From Oceanibaculum indicum P24 (GTDB lineage: Bacteria; Pseudomonadota; Alphaproteobacteria; Oceanibaculales; Oceanibaculaceae): 64,000 nt of DNA. The DNA is taken from positions 1 through 64,000 of the forward strand of contig NZ_AMRL01000012.1 of the NCBI RefSeq assembly GCF_000299935.1, given 5' to 3'. How positions within the stretch are numbered: position 1 is the first letter of the stretch; every line of letters starts with the position of its first letter. The notes below the pieces were generated by a model, which saw only the letters and a list, made by a program, of their open reading frames with translations, had not been told where the DNA came from and searched no databases. The translations under genes were made by a program, and so were the position numbers. Shown piece after piece: positions 1 through 8,637 of the stretch.

Positions 1-129
1 CTTGCCGCCGCCATCGCCTGCGCCGCCGTCGCGCCCCCCGTCTCGTCCCCGGCGTCCGCGCCGGAATTCATCCGGTTCCGGCGGCAGCGGCGGACGGTCC
101 ATCGGGTCCTGATCGCGCTCGTAGCTCAT
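1..129 (-). CDS. Probable SPOR-domain protein, N-terminal fragment (runs off the window)
   Basis: Only the first 43 codons are present. They encode a highly charged, glycine- and arginine-rich start ([20 protein letters not shown], then RRGRRGRDGGRDGG), consistent with the disordered cytoplasmic leader of a membrane-anchored cell-division protein. The start codon overlaps the argS stop by one base (TAATG), which points to translational coupling. In many alphaproteobacteria the gene directly after argS encodes a SPOR-domain peptidoglycan-binding protein, often followed by nagZ and scpA. The SPOR assignment rests on that synteny alone, because the diagnostic C-terminal domain lies outside the window. 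Confidence 0.55.
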   Translation of the reverse strand, partial: MSYERDQDPMDRPPLPPEPDEFRRGRRGRDGGRDGGAGDGGGK

Positions 130-1880
130 TACATTTCCTCCGCCGGTACGACGCCCATGACTTCAAGTCCCGAGGCGATGGTCACCGCGACCGCCCGCAC
201 CAGCGCCATTCGCGCCAGGGTGATGGCATCGTCGCCCGCAATGATGAAACGCAGCGCCGCCTCGTCCCGGCCCTTATTCCACAACGCATGGAACTCCGCC
301 GCAAGCTCTTGCAGATAAAAGGCGACCCGATGCGGCTCATGCGCCTCGGCAGCACTTTCGATAAGCCGCGGCCAGCCTGCCAGACGCCTCATCAGCGCCA
401 GCTCCGCCGGATCATCGAGGCGGGAAATGTCGGCAGCCGCGAGCGATGCATCATCCAGCTTTTGTCCCGGCAGCGCCTCGGCGGCATGGCGCAGCACCGA
501 ATGGGCGCGGGCATGGGCGTACTGCACATAGAACACCGGATTGTCGCGCGACTGCTCCGTCACCTTGGCGAAGTCGAACTCCAGCGTCTGGTCGTTACGC
601 CGGGTCAGCATGATGAAGCGCACGACATCCCTGCCGACCGCCTCGATCACGTCGCGCAGGGTGACGAAGGTGCCGGCCCGCTTCGACATGCGCACCGGCT
701 TGCCATTATCGAACATATGAACCAGCTGGCAGGTCTTCACATCAAGCTCGCCCTTGCCGCCGGTAACGGCCTTCACTGCCGCCTGCATGCGCTTGATATA
801 GCCGCCATGATCGGCGCCCCAGATGTCGATCATGGTGGCATAGCCGCGCTGGAACTTGTCCAGGTGATAGGCGATATCGTTGGAGAAATAGGTCCAGCTG
901 CCATCCGACTTCTTCAGCGGCCGGTCCACATCGTCGCCGAAGGCCGTGGCGCGGAACAGCGTCTGCGGCCGGGGTTCCCAGTCGTCCGGAGTCTTGCCCT
1001 TGGGCGGCTCCAGCACGCCGGTATAGACATGCCCGGCCTCGGTCAGCAGGCGCAACACCGCATCGACCTTGCCGGCCTCGACCAGCGCGCGCTCGGAGGA
1101 GAACACCTCCTGTTCGATGCCAAGAAGCTTCAGATCGTCCCTGATCTCGCCCATCAGGAAGGTAACGGCGAACTCGCGGATCGGCTCGATCCATTCCGCC
1201 TCGTCCTTGCCCTTCCACTTGTCGCCATCGCGCACCACCAGCGCCGTGCCGACATCCTTCAGATATTCGCCCGGATAGAAGCCCTCCGGGATATCCGCCG
1301 GCCCCTCGCCCAGCGCTTCCAGATAGCGCAGATAGGTGGAGCGGGCGAGCGTGGCGACCTGATTACCCGCATCGTTGATGTAATATTCCTTGCAGACTGT
1401 ATAGCCCGCCTTCTTCAGCAGATTCGCCAGCGCATCGCCGACAACCGCGCCGCGCGCATGGCCGGCGGTCAGCGGGCCGGTCGGGTTGGCTGAGACATAC
1501 TCGACATTGACCAGCCTGCCCTCGCCCAGCGCCGAATCACCGAAACCGGTACCCAGCTTCAGGATACCGGAGACCTGCGCGCGCCAGACCGCATCGTCCA
1601 GCCGCATGTTCAGGAAGCCGGGACCATCGACCGATGTTTCGGTCACGAACTCGATGGCATTCAGCCGCGCCTTCAGCTTCTCCGCCAGGTCACGCGGCTT
1701 CTGGCCCGCCGGCTTCGACAGCACCATCGCGGCGTTGGTCGCGGCATCGCCATGCGCGGGATCGCGCGGGGGCTCCACCGTCACACGGTCCAGCGCCAGG
1801 CCGGACGGCAGCTCGCCATCGGCCATCATCGCTTCGAGCGCTGCGTAAATGCGGGATTTCAGATCGTTGAAAATATTCAT
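129..1880 (-). CDS. argS: Arginyl-tRNA synthetase
   Basis: A class I aminoacyl-tRNA synthetase that charges tRNA-Arg in the cytoplasm. The 583-residue product has the family's usual length. It carries the N-terminal Arg-tRNA-binding domain (about residues 1-90), the signature [15 protein letters not shown] with HARG (141-144) in place of HIGH, and an MSK triad at 398-400 ([10 protein letters not shown]) equivalent to KMSKS. The C-terminal part is the helical anticodon-binding DALR domain, ending [13 protein letters not shown]. The ATG overlaps the dgt stop by one base (TAATG), and the argS stop overlaps the next start the same way, so dgt, argS and the SPOR gene form a tightly coupled operon. 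The call is secure. Confidence 0.97.
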   Translation of the reverse strand: MNIFNDLKSRIYAALEAMMADGELPSGLALDRVTVEPPRDPAHGDAATNAAMVLSKPAGQKPRDLAEKLKARLNAIEFVTETSVDGPGFLNMRLDDAVWRAQVSGILKLGTGFGDSALGEGRLVNVEYVSANPTGPLTAGHARGAVVGDALANLLKKAGYTVCKEYYINDAGNQVATLARSTYLRYLEALGEGPADIPEGFYPGEYLKDVGTALVVRDGDKWKGKDEAEWIEPIREFAVTFLMGEIRDDLKLLGIEQEVFSSERALVEAGKVDAVLRLLTEAGHVYTGVLEPPKGKTPDDWEPRPQTLFRATAFGDDVDRPLKKSDGSWTYFSNDIAYHLDKFQRGYATMIDIWGADHGGYIKRMQAAVKAVTGGKGELDVKTCQLVHMFDNGKPVRMSKRAGTFVTLRDVIEAVGRDVVRFIMLTRRNDQTLEFDFAKVTEQSRDNPVFYVQYAHARAHSVLRHAAEALPGQKLDDASLAAADISRLDDPAELALMRRLAGWPRLIESAAEAHEPHRVAFYLQELAAEFHALWNKGRDEAALRFIIAGDDAITLARMALVRAVAVTIASGLEVMGVVPAEEM

Positions 1881-3058
1881 TATGTTCTGTCTGTGATATC
1901 GAACAGCCGGTCATATTCCCGAAGCGCAAAACGGTCGGTCATGCCGGCGATATAGTCCGCCACGACACGCGCCGTGCGGGGAGTCTGCGGGGCATCCGTC
2001 TGCACCCGCCATTCGGTCGGCAGGCATTGCGGCTCCCGGAACAAAAGCTCGAACAGGTCATGCACGATGCGCCGCGCCTTGGAGGTCATGCGGTTGACCA
2101 GATAATGCCGGTACATGCGCTCGAACAGGAAGGTGCGCAGATCCTTGTGGTGCACCATCATCTGCTCGGAAAAAGCGGCGGTCGGCGCGCCGGCCTCCCG
2201 GATATGTTGCGCCGATTTCGGCTGCCGGCGGAGCAGCCGCTCGCGCGTCTCGGTCAGCAGGTCGGTCACCATGGCATTGATGACGCGGCGCACCAGCTCA
2301 TGGATCAGGCGGGACCGGTCGAGATCGGGATGGCTTTTCCGCAGCCCCTGCAGGATCGGCCCGACCAGCGGCATGTCGATGATGTCGGCAATATCGAACA
2401 GCCCGGCACGCAGCCCGTCGTCCAGATCGTGGTTCTGATAGGCGATATCGTCGGAGAGCGAGGCAACCTGCGCCTCCAGCGAAGCGAAGCTGTCCAGCTC
2501 CAGATCGAATTTCGCGCTGAAGTTCAGGATACCCGGCTGTGCCTTGCGCGTGGCCAGCGGTCCGGTGACCGGGCCATTATGCTTCACCGTGCCTTCCAGG
2601 GTCTCCCAGGTCAGGTTCAGCCCATCGAAATCGGCGTAGCGATGCTCCAGCTCGGTCAGCACGCGCAGTGTCTGGACATTGTGGTCGAAGCCGCCATAGG
2701 GCTGCATCGCCTCGTCCAGCGCCTCCTCCCCAGCATGGCCGAAGCAGGTGTGGCCGAAATCATGCGCCAGCGCCAGCGCCTCAGCCAGATCCTCGTTCAG
2801 CCCCAGCGCCCGGCTGATCGAGCGCGCGATCTGCGCCACCTCCAGGCTGTGCGTCAGGCGCGTCCGATAATGATCACCCTCGTGATAGACGAAGACCTGG
2901 GTCTTGTGCTTCAGCCGGCGGAAGGCGGCGGAATGGATGATGCGGTCGCGGTCGCGCTGAAAGCAGCTCCGCTCGGGGTGTTCGGGCTCCGGATGGAGCC
3001 GCCCCCGGGAACTCTCCGGATCGCAGGCGTAAGGCGCTAGACTGGTGTCGCTCGACAT
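1880..3058 (-). CDS. dgt: Deoxyguanosinetriphosphate triphosphohydrolase-like HD protein
   Basis: An HD-superfamily metal-dependent phosphohydrolase expected to release triphosphate from dNTPs and so tune nucleotide pools. I chose the ATG at 3058 ([14 protein letters not shown]), giving 392 residues; an upstream in-frame start would add 19 residues with no family resemblance. The [21 protein letters not shown] block, the H70 ligand ([11 protein letters not shown]), the HD pair at 99-100 and following histidines in [10 protein letters not shown] match the short, non-enterobacterial dGTPase-like group. It is the first gene of a dgt-argS-SPOR operon and is divergent from erpA. Whether dGTP is the preferred substrate cannot be told from sequence. 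Confidence 0.93.
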   Translation of the reverse strand: MSSDTSLAPYACDPESSRGRLHPEPEHPERSCFQRDRDRIIHSAAFRRLKHKTQVFVYHEGDHYRTRLTHSLEVAQIARSISRALGLNEDLAEALALAHDFGHTCFGHAGEEALDEAMQPYGGFDHNVQTLRVLTELEHRYADFDGLNLTWETLEGTVKHNGPVTGPLATRKAQPGILNFSAKFDLELDSFASLEAQVASLSDDIAYQNHDLDDGLRAGLFDIADIIDMPLVGPILQGLRKSHPDLDRSRLIHELVRRVINAMVTDLLTETRERLLRRQPKSAQHIREAGAPTAAFSEQMMVHHKDLRTFLFERMYRHYLVNRMTSKARRIVHDLFELLFREPQCLPTEWRVQTDAPQTPRTARVVADYIAGMTDRFALREYDRLFDITDRT

Positions 3059-3115
3059 GCTGGGGAACCTACAGGCGCGCGTGTCGCGACGCAACGGGCT
3101 GTAAATTCTCTGCAA

Positions 3116-3143
3116 TTGAAAAATCCGCCAAATTCCCTAGATT
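3116..3143 (+). promoter_or_regulatory. Candidate sigma-70 promoter of erpA
   Basis: TTGAAA at 3116-3121 and TAGATT at 3138-3143 are separated by 16 bases and lie about 38 bases before the erpA start, in the AT-richer gap between divergent dgt and erpA. Transcription would begin near 3150. This is read by eye from consensus only. Confidence 0.45.
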
Positions 3144-3180
3144 TAAGTCAGTTCATTTCCCGCTCTCGCGGAAGGATCGA

Positions 3181-3543
3181 ATGATGTCGGATAGCACTGT
3201 GCTGGAACGTCCCAACAGCGTCGGCCTCAGCGCCAGCGCGGCGCGGCAGGTCGCCAAGCTGCGCGCCCAGGAGCCGGGCGGCGAGGCTCTCATGCTGCGC
3301 CTGTCGGTGACCGGTGGCGGCTGTTCCGGCTTCCAGTACAATTTCTCCTTCGATGACGAGGTTCGCAGCGACGATGCGGTCTTCGAACGCGATGGGGTGA
3401 AGCTGGTGGTCGATGAGATGTCGCTGGAACTGCTGGCCGGTTCCGAGGTCGATTATGTCGAGGAGCTGATCGGCGCCTCCTTCCAGGTGAAGAATCCGAA
3501 CGCGGCCTCCTCCTGCGGCTGCGGCACTTCTTTCGCGATTTAA
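3181..3543 (+). CDS. erpA: Iron-sulfur cluster insertion protein ErpA (A-type carrier)
   Basis: A small A-type Fe-S carrier that receives clusters from the assembly scaffold and delivers them to apoproteins. The 120-residue product has the three conserved cysteines: C48 in VTGGGCSGFQYNF and C112/C114 in the C-terminal SCGCGTSFAI. An AAGGA ribosome-binding site precedes two adjacent ATG codons (3181 and 3184); either could be used. ErpA, IscA and SufA share this signature. I favour ErpA because the gene stands alone, without isc or suf partners, next to dgt as in several alphaproteobacteria. Confidence 0.88.
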   Translation: MMSDSTVLERPNSVGLSASAARQVAKLRAQEPGGEALMLRLSVTGGGCSGFQYNFSFDDEVRSDDAVFERDGVKLVVDEMSLELLAGSEVDYVEELIGASFQVKNPNAASSCGCGTSFAI

Positions 3544-3590
3544 GAAGCTGGCGCGATCTAGCAAGCAGCGATCGCGACCGTTACACTCCG

Positions 3591-3619
3591 GGGCCCGCCT
3601 GCGCGGGCCCTTTCGTTTT
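3591..3619 (+). terminator. Rho-independent terminator after erpA
   Basis: A perfect 8-bp stem (GGGCCCGC/GCGGGCCC) with a 4-base CTGC loop is followed by TTTCGTTTT. It lies 47 bases after the erpA stop and just before xthA, so it should separate the two transcripts. Confidence 0.8.
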
Positions 3620-3633
3620 GGAGCAAGCCCACC

Positions 3634-4404
3634 GTGAAAATCGCCACCTTCAACGTGAACTCGATCAAGGCCCGCCTGCCCAACGTGCTGGAATGGCTGA
3701 AGGAGGCCGATCCGGATGTGGCGCTGCTGCAGGAGATCAAATGCCAGGCGGCGGATTTCCCGGTCCTGGAGTTCCAGTCGATGGGCTATCAGGTGCAGGC
3801 CGTCGGCCAGAAGAGCTATAACGGTGTGGCGCTTCTCTCCAAACAACCGGCCGAGAATGTGCTGGAAGGCCTGCCCGGCGACGATTCCGATGAACAGGCC
3901 CGCTATGTCGAGGCCACGGTGCAGGGCGTGCGCGTCGCCTCCCTCTACCTGCCGAACGGCAATCCGGTGGACAGCGAGAAGTACCCCTACAAGCTGGGCT
4001 GGATGAAGCGGCTGAAGGCCCATGCCGCAACATTGCTGGCCAGCGAGCAGCCGGTTGTGCTGGCCGGCGACTATAATGTGATCCCGGAACCGCGCGACTG
4101 CTACGATCCCGCCGCCTGGGCGGGAGACGCCCTGTTCCTGCCGGAGACCCGCCGGCATTTCCGGGAAATCGTGAATCTGGGCTATACGGACGCCTTCCGG
4201 GCCATTCACCCGCAGCGTGTCGCCTACAGCTTCTGGGATTATCAGGCCGGCCGCTGGCCGCGCGACGAAGGCATCCGCATCGACCACCTGCTGCTGTCCC
4301 CGCAGGCTGCCGACAGGCTGCGCGACGCTGGCATCGACAAGAAGGCGCGTGGCCGCGAAAAGGCCTCTGACCACACGCCGGTCTGGTGCGAACTGGACTC
4401 CTGA
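3634..4404 (+). CDS. xthA: Exodeoxyribonuclease III
   Basis: An AP endonuclease and 3'-5' exonuclease of the EEP (endonuclease/exonuclease/phosphatase) fold, used in base-excision repair. The 256-residue length is standard. Visible catalytic elements are N7 (MKIATFNVNS), E34 in LLQEIKCQ, the AGDYNVIP block with catalytic Asp and Asn, FWDYQAGRWPRDEGIRIDHLL, and the closing SDHTPVW with the catalytic His. The gene follows a strong terminator, so it probably uses its own promoter within or just after that short gap. XthA and the paralogous ExoA share these motifs, so the exact symbol is less certain than the activity. Confidence 0.93.
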   Translation: MKIATFNVNSIKARLPNVLEWLKEADPDVALLQEIKCQAADFPVLEFQSMGYQVQAVGQKSYNGVALLSKQPAENVLEGLPGDDSDEQARYVEATVQGVRVASLYLPNGNPVDSEKYPYKLGWMKRLKAHAATLLASEQPVVLAGDYNVIPEPRDCYDPAAWAGDALFLPETRRHFREIVNLGYTDAFRAIHPQRVAYSFWDYQAGRWPRDEGIRIDHLLLSPQAADRLRDAGIDKKARGREKASDHTPVWCELDS

Positions 4405-4475
4405 GGCTTTTGCAGGTAGGTATATCAGCAGGCGGTTAGAAGGCCGCCCTGCAGGATTACCGAAAGGAAGCCAAA

Positions 4476-4652
4476 ATGGCGATTGGTCCCGTCGATACCA
4501 CCGGCCTTGCCGTGATCGGCATGCGCAGCGAAAAGCAGCAGGCGCAGGTTGCTGCACAGGCGGTTACCCAGGCGCTGGAAGCCACCAAGCAGATCGCGCA
4601 GCAGGCTGCCTCCTCCTCTTCCGGCGGCTCCTCGGTCGATATCTCCGTCTAG
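4476..4652 (+). CDS. 58-residue small protein, possible YjfB-like putative motility protein
   Basis: A 58-codon gene with an AAGGA ribosome-binding site before ATG. The product starts MAIGPVDTTGLAVIGMRSEK, continues with a Gln/Ala-rich amphipathic helix (QQAQVAAQAVTQALEATKQI), then a serine-glycine stretch, and ends SVDISV. The order of an MxxxQ-type helix, a Gly/Ser linker and a closing VDI-V motif recalls the small YjfB-like putative motility family, whose function is unknown. It has no signal peptide or membrane segment. A good terminator follows directly, supporting expression as a discrete unit. The gene is convincing by its RBS and terminator; the family call is tentative. Confidence 0.55.
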   Translation: MAIGPVDTTGLAVIGMRSEKQQAQVAAQAVTQALEATKQIAQQAASSSSGGSSVDISV

Positions 4653-4676
4653 GCGTTTACGCACAGACCATCCCTG

Positions 4677-4708
4677 AAGCGGCGGACCGGACGGTTGCGC
4701 CGCTTTTT
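4677..4708 (+). terminator. Rho-independent terminator after the 58-residue gene
   Basis: Arms AAGCGGCG (4677-4684) and CGCCGCTT (4698-4705) form an 8-bp stem, with an additional short ACCG/CGGT pairing in the loop, running into five Ts at 4704-4708. It sits 24 bases after the small gene's stop codon. Confidence 0.75.
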
Positions 4709-4753
4709 CGGCTGCGCTATGTTCCCTTTATGTTCATGTAAAGGGAGGGGGCG

Positions 4754-5209
4754 ATGACCGAAGCACGCTATGAAGGCGGTTGCCTGTGCGGCGCTGTCCG
4801 CTATGAGGCGACGGGGCCGGTGCGTCAGGCCGGCTGGTGCCATTGCCGGCTGTGCCAGCGGTCGGTCGGGGCGCCTGCCGTGCCGTGGGGCAGCTTCTTC
4901 CTGGAGAATTTCCGCTGGACCAAGGGGAAGCCGGCCCTGCACCACTCGACCCCGAAGGCCGAACGCAGCTTCTGTGCCGAATGCGGCACCTCCCTCACCT
5001 TCCGCTATCTGACCACCGAGCCGCCGGAAATGGATGTGGCCCTGGCCAGCTTGGACGATCCCGAAGCGCTGCACCCGCAATGGCATATCTGGACCATGTC
5101 CAGCCCCAGCTGGGTGCATTTCGGCGACGGGCTGAAAACCTATCAGGATAATGGCCCGGAACGGTCAACCGACCCTGACCTTCCCTCCCCGCTGGGACCG
5201 CAACGATAA
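4754..5209 (+). CDS. GFA-family (CENP-V/GFA domain) zinc protein
   Basis: A 151-residue protein of the glutathione-dependent formaldehyde-activating enzyme-like fold. Zinc-binding cysteines are visible at C10/C12 (GGCLCGAVRY), C29, C31 and C34 (WCHCRLCQR) and C74/C77 (FCAECGT), the full family set. The family is named for S-hydroxymethylglutathione chemistry, but most members have no proven substrate, so the reaction is unknown here. The start has a good RBS (AAGGGAGG). It lies between two terminated or unrelated genes with no pathway partner, so context adds little. Confidence 0.85.
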   Translation: MTEARYEGGCLCGAVRYEATGPVRQAGWCHCRLCQRSVGAPAVPWGSFFLENFRWTKGKPALHHSTPKAERSFCAECGTSLTFRYLTTEPPEMDVALASLDDPEALHPQWHIWTMSSPSWVHFGDGLKTYQDNGPERSTDPDLPSPLGPQR

Positions 5210-5244
5210 GGGAACATGCCCCGCGCCTTTCGCGTTCGGTAGGC

Positions 5245-5904
5245 ATGACGACAAGTATCAGTGCGGAAGGCGCCCGGCAGACGAACCGGCGGGTAGAAAA
5301 GAGAACTGACACGGAGGCGGATACGCCGAATTCGGTCGGCGATCTGCTGGACAGGCTTGAGCAATCGGCCCGCTCCGGCGAGGACCTGTCCATTGACAGC
5401 TTCCTGGAAACCGCCGGTCATCGCTTCAGCGGCCCGCTGTTCCTGATTCCGGGGCTGATCGCCCTGTCGCCGCTGAGCGGCATACCGCTGGTGCCCAGCT
5501 TCCTCGGTGTGACGGTCGCGCTGATCAGCGTGCAGCTGATTCTGGGATGCCAGCAACTCTGGTTTCCGGCCGGGATGCGCTCAACTACCCTGGAGGCGGA
5601 TCGCGTGCGGCGCCTGGTCCGTTTCCTCAGGAAGCCGGGCCGCTTTCTCGACCGCATCACCCGCCCCCGCCTGACCTGGATGACGCGGGGGCTGGCCGTG
5701 CGTCTGGCGGCGGTGATCTGCCTGCTGACCGCGCTCAGCATGCCGGTGCTTGAGATCCTTCCCTTTACCGCGACGCTGGCCGGGGCGGTGATTTCCTGCT
5801 TCGGGCTGGCGCTGACCACCCGCGACGGGCTGCTGATGGTCTTCGCCCTGATCTTCTTCGGCGGGCTGATGGCGCTGGGCGCCAATTTCCTGATCCTGGG
5901 CTAG
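5245..5904 (+). CDS. ExoD-like exopolysaccharide-associated membrane protein
   Basis: A 219-residue integral membrane protein of the ExoD type. A hydrophilic N-terminus of about 60 residues (SVGDLLDRLEQSARSGEDLS) precedes hydrophobic segments at roughly 65-100, 150-175 and 180-218. The phrase GPLFLIPGLIALSPLSGIP and the FLxxxGRFLDRITRPRL loop are typical of the family. In Rhizobium exoD affects exopolysaccharide production and alkaline tolerance, but its biochemical role is not established. Its neighbours are unrelated small genes and no polysaccharide cluster is nearby. Confidence 0.82.
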   Translation: MTTSISAEGARQTNRRVEKRTDTEADTPNSVGDLLDRLEQSARSGEDLSIDSFLETAGHRFSGPLFLIPGLIALSPLSGIPLVPSFLGVTVALISVQLILGCQQLWFPAGMRSTTLEADRVRRLVRFLRKPGRFLDRITRPRLTWMTRGLAVRLAAVICLLTALSMPVLEILPFTATLAGAVISCFGLALTTRDGLLMVFALIFFGGLMALGANFLILG

Positions 5905-5949
5905 GCCGGCACCGGGAACCAGTCGCAACCAAAAAGAAAGGAGCAGATC

Positions 5950-6138
5950 ATGCCCGCAAAATCCAAGGCACAGCAGAAGGCCGCCGGCGCGGCGCTGGCG
6001 GTCAAGCGTGGCGAGGCGTCAAAAAGCGACCTTCAGGGCGCCTCCGAGGAGATGTACGAGTCGATGACCGAGGCCGAGCTGGAAGAGCTGGCCTCCACCA
6101 GCCGCAAGGGCAAGCCGGAACACGTCACCGACAAATAG
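5950..6138 (+). CDS. DUF3008 family small protein
   Basis: A 62-residue, charged, soluble protein beginning MPAKSKAQQKAAGAALAVKR, followed by SDLQGASEEMYESMTEAELEE and a short basic tail. This arrangement is characteristic of the DUF3008 family, small proteins common in proteobacteria whose function has not been determined. A clear AAAGGAG ribosome-binding site precedes the ATG. It may be co-transcribed with the ExoD-like gene 45 bases upstream. No terminator is obvious in the 33 bases before the convergent M81 gene. Confidence 0.8.
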   Translation: MPAKSKAQQKAAGAALAVKRGEASKSDLQGASEEMYESMTEAELEELASTSRKGKPEHVTDK

Positions 6139-6171
6139 CGTCCCGGCCCCGCCCTCTTAGCCCCTGCCCCG

Positions 6172-7671
6172 TTAGCCCTCGAATTCCGGGCCGAGCGGCC
6201 GCAGCTTCATACCGTGGCGCAGCCGGGTCCAGGGCAGCAGCGCGGGATCGGCGACCATCGGGCCGGGCGCGGTGCAGACCAGCACCTCTTGTGCGATGGG
6301 CTGAAAATCGGCGCGGAAATGCACGGAGCTCTTGTTCACCAGAATGCCCTTGCGGGTCGGCTCGATGCCGACATGGCGGTACATTTCCTGATCGGCCATC
6401 TGCGCCTTCTTGCAGGCGACGACGATCTCCACATCTCGGATCTTCAGGCAGGCCATCGGCCCCAGATTCATTCTGGCACCTTTGTAGAACGGGCCGGTAC
6501 CGGTGAACTGCCCGGTGTTCAGCTTCACCACCTTGAAGCTTGCGTGGAACGGCTTGTCGCCCGGAATGTTCGACTTGCCGCCCAGCGCCACGGTGATCTC
6601 CGCCCCCTCGCCTGCGCTGTGGGCGATGCGCGCCACTTCCTCATCCACCATGATGCCAATGGCGGCGTTCGGGGCGTCATTCTCCACCAGCGCGCGCAGC
6701 ATGCCCGTGGTGTTGGAATCGCCGCCGGCACCGGGATTATCCTGCGTGTCTGCGATCACCACCGGCTTGTTGGCGGACCGCGCGATCTTCATCGCGTATT
6801 TCACGCCTTCATCCGGCTCGTACAGCTTGCCGGCGAAGTTCGCTTCGTTGCGCAGGATTTCCTCCTCCAGCGCCTTCGCCGCCTTGTCCGCCTTCACCTG
6901 GTCGGTGGCATAGACGAACAGCGACGGGCCGCAATGATGGATGTCGGCGGCCGGAAAGCCCGGTGTGAAGGAGACGCGGGCGACATCGCCCTTCTCCAGC
7001 TCCTCCGTCATCTCGTAGATCGACTTGGTCGGCTCCATCAGCGTGCACTGGAAGTTCAGCGGGATGAGGAACGGAATTTGCCGGAATGCCTTGTTCACCG
7101 CGCCGGAGCCGCGCAGCACATTGTCCAGATGGATCGCCGTGCGGCGGCCGGTATCCGCCATATCGACATGCGGATAAGTGCGGTAAGCCACCAGCGCGTC
7201 GGCGTACTTGATCATCTCCGGCGTGGTGTTGGAATGCAGGTCCAGGCTGGCCATCACCGGCACTTTAGGCCCGACGACTTCCCGCACCCGGCGCAGCAAC
7301 TCGCCCTCACCATCCTCCAGATGCTCGGTCACCATGGCACCGTGCAGGCAAAGATAGACCGCCTCGAACGGGCCCTTGTCGCGGATGCCATCGACGATCA
7401 TGCCGGCTATGCGTTCATAGGCATCCTCGGTCACATGGGCGGAGGGGCTGGCGGCACCCCAGGCGGTCGGTACCAGATCGTGGCCGCGCTCCTGCGCTTC
7501 CTCGATGAAGCCGGCAATCGACAGGTTGATGCCTTTCACCGCATCGAACAGATCGCCGCCGGAGACCAGCGCCGGCCAGCTGCCGCCACGTGCGAAATCC
7601 TCGAAGGAGGCCTTCGTCGGGGCAAAAGTGTTGGTCTCGTGCTGGAAGCCGCCGATCGCAATACGCGCCAT
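6172..7671 (-). CDS. M81 family metallopeptidase (MlrC-like)
   Basis: A 499-residue cytosolic protein of the M81 family, typified by microcystinase C (MlrC) from microcystin-degrading sphingomonads. The start MARIAIGGFQHETNTFAPT, the DLHSNT block, the ADIHHCGPSLFVY segment and ADTQDNPGAGGDSNTTGMLRA are family hallmarks; the first domain corresponds to the MlrC N-terminal part and the last 180 residues to the MlrC C-terminal domain. Most M81 genes occur in bacteria that never meet microcystin, so the natural substrate is probably another small peptide or amide. There is no adjacent mlr-type transporter or mlrA. The gene is convergent with DUF3008. Confidence 0.88.
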   Translation of the reverse strand: MARIAIGGFQHETNTFAPTKASFEDFARGGSWPALVSGGDLFDAVKGINLSIAGFIEEAQERGHDLVPTAWGAASPSAHVTEDAYERIAGMIVDGIRDKGPFEAVYLCLHGAMVTEHLEDGEGELLRRVREVVGPKVPVMASLDLHSNTTPEMIKYADALVAYRTYPHVDMADTGRRTAIHLDNVLRGSGAVNKAFRQIPFLIPLNFQCTLMEPTKSIYEMTEELEKGDVARVSFTPGFPAADIHHCGPSLFVYATDQVKADKAAKALEEEILRNEANFAGKLYEPDEGVKYAMKIARSANKPVVIADTQDNPGAGGDSNTTGMLRALVENDAPNAAIGIMVDEEVARIAHSAGEGAEITVALGGKSNIPGDKPFHASFKVVKLNTGQFTGTGPFYKGARMNLGPMACLKIRDVEIVVACKKAQMADQEMYRHVGIEPTRKGILVNKSSVHFRADFQPIAQEVLVCTAPGPMVADPALLPWTRLRHGMKLRPLGPEFEG

Positions 7672-7793
7672 GGAACCTGTCTCCGCTGCCTACAAATTAT
7701 TCGGTGCAACGGAGCATGCCCGCGCCGGCCATGCCGGGCAAGGGCGGCTGTGTCATGGCAGCCTTACAGAGGGTATTTGCAGGGGAAAGATAA

Positions 7794-8519
7794 TCAGGCG
7801 GAAACCGAGAAGCCGGAATTGCCCATCAGCCGTTCCAGCAGCGGCTTCAGCGCGCCGGTATCGCCCTTGCGGAACCGGTCGAGCGCATCCTGCGTCTCGC
7901 GCAGCTGATCCATCGCCTTTTGCAGCCGTTCATTGCCGCTGGCGCCGCCGGTGGCCCCGCCCAGCGTGCTGTCGGTGCGCGTATAGCGGGCGTCCTTGAA
8001 GCCGACGGATAGTTCCTTCTCCGTCAGCGGTACGGCATTGCCGGCCACGTCGGCCACTTTTGTGTCCTCGACCGCGACCTTGCCGTCACGTGACAGGCCG
8101 GCCTCGATGCCGATGCCCAGAATGGAGGCAAGCGAACTGCCGCCCGCGCTGTATTGCGTGGCCACCTGGGACAGCCTTATGTCGAACCCGTCCACGCTGC
8201 TGTCGCTGGCCGCCTTGTCGATAAGGCCGGACAGGCTGGACAGCGTCTTGTCGATGGCGGCGTTTGCCTCCGACTCTTTCTTGTAGAACACGCTGAAGAA
8301 GTTGGAGAGCTGCTCGCGCAGCTGGCCACGGATGGCGTCGGGATCGCGATTCTCGATGATGAAGCCCAGCATCTGCGGCTTCGCGCCTGTGGTGGAGCGC
8401 ACGACATACATTCCGGGTGCCGCGTCTTTCGACGGCTGCGCGGACACAGCATTAGATCGGCTGCCCGTGGAAGCCGTCTGGAGATTATAGCTGTATGTCG
8501 GTACCGGGTTGATCGCCAT
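7794..8519 (-). CDS. Conserved-looking hypothetical protein, 241 residues
   Basis: I do not recognise this protein. It has no signal peptide or membrane helix. The first 35 residues are Ser/Ala/Thr-rich and low in complexity; the middle (about 50-130) looks like a compact alpha/beta domain (GFIIENRDPDAIRGQLREQL, then SSLSGLIDKAASDSSVDGFD); a Gly/Thr linker follows, then a C-terminal helical segment (NERLQKAMDQLRETQDALDR) ending in GFSVSA. The overall look resembles flagellar or secreted-apparatus accessory proteins of alphaproteobacteria, but nothing nearby supports that. It stands alone between ilvD, which has its own terminator, and the M81 gene. Confidence 0.75.
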   Translation of the reverse strand: MAINPVPTYSYNLQTASTGSRSNAVSAQPSKDAAPGMYVVRSTTGAKPQMLGFIIENRDPDAIRGQLREQLSNFFSVFYKKESEANAAIDKTLSSLSGLIDKAASDSSVDGFDIRLSQVATQYSAGGSSLASILGIGIEAGLSRDGKVAVEDTKVADVAGNAVPLTEKELSVGFKDARYTRTDSTLGGATGGASGNERLQKAMDQLRETQDALDRFRKGDTGALKPLLERLMGNSGFSVSA

Positions 8520-8584
8520 GGTATTTTACCGCCGCGTCCGGGCATCTGTTCTCGATGCCATATAAGCCTAATATACGCCAAACG

Positions 8585-8619
8585 AAAAAGGACCGCCAGC
8601 GTTTCCCGCCGGCGGCCCC
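8585..8619 (-). terminator. Rho-independent terminator of ilvD
   Basis: Read on the minus strand, GGGGCCGCCGGCG pairs with CGCTGGCGGTCC across a 5-base GGAAA loop, with GT wobbles, and runs into TTTTT (8589-8585). It lies about 19 bases past the ilvD stop codon. Confidence 0.82.
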
Positions 8620-8637
8620 TTTTCAGCGCAACAGCGC

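Noticed and set aside
3148..4557. 469-residue minus-strand frame opposite erpA and xthA
   Set aside because: Both plus-strand genes are certain, and a strong plus-strand terminator lies in the middle of this frame.
6214..7908. 564-residue plus-strand frame opposite the M81 gene
   Set aside because: It is antisense to a gene with clear M81 motifs and has the usual His/Gln/Arg-rich shadow composition.
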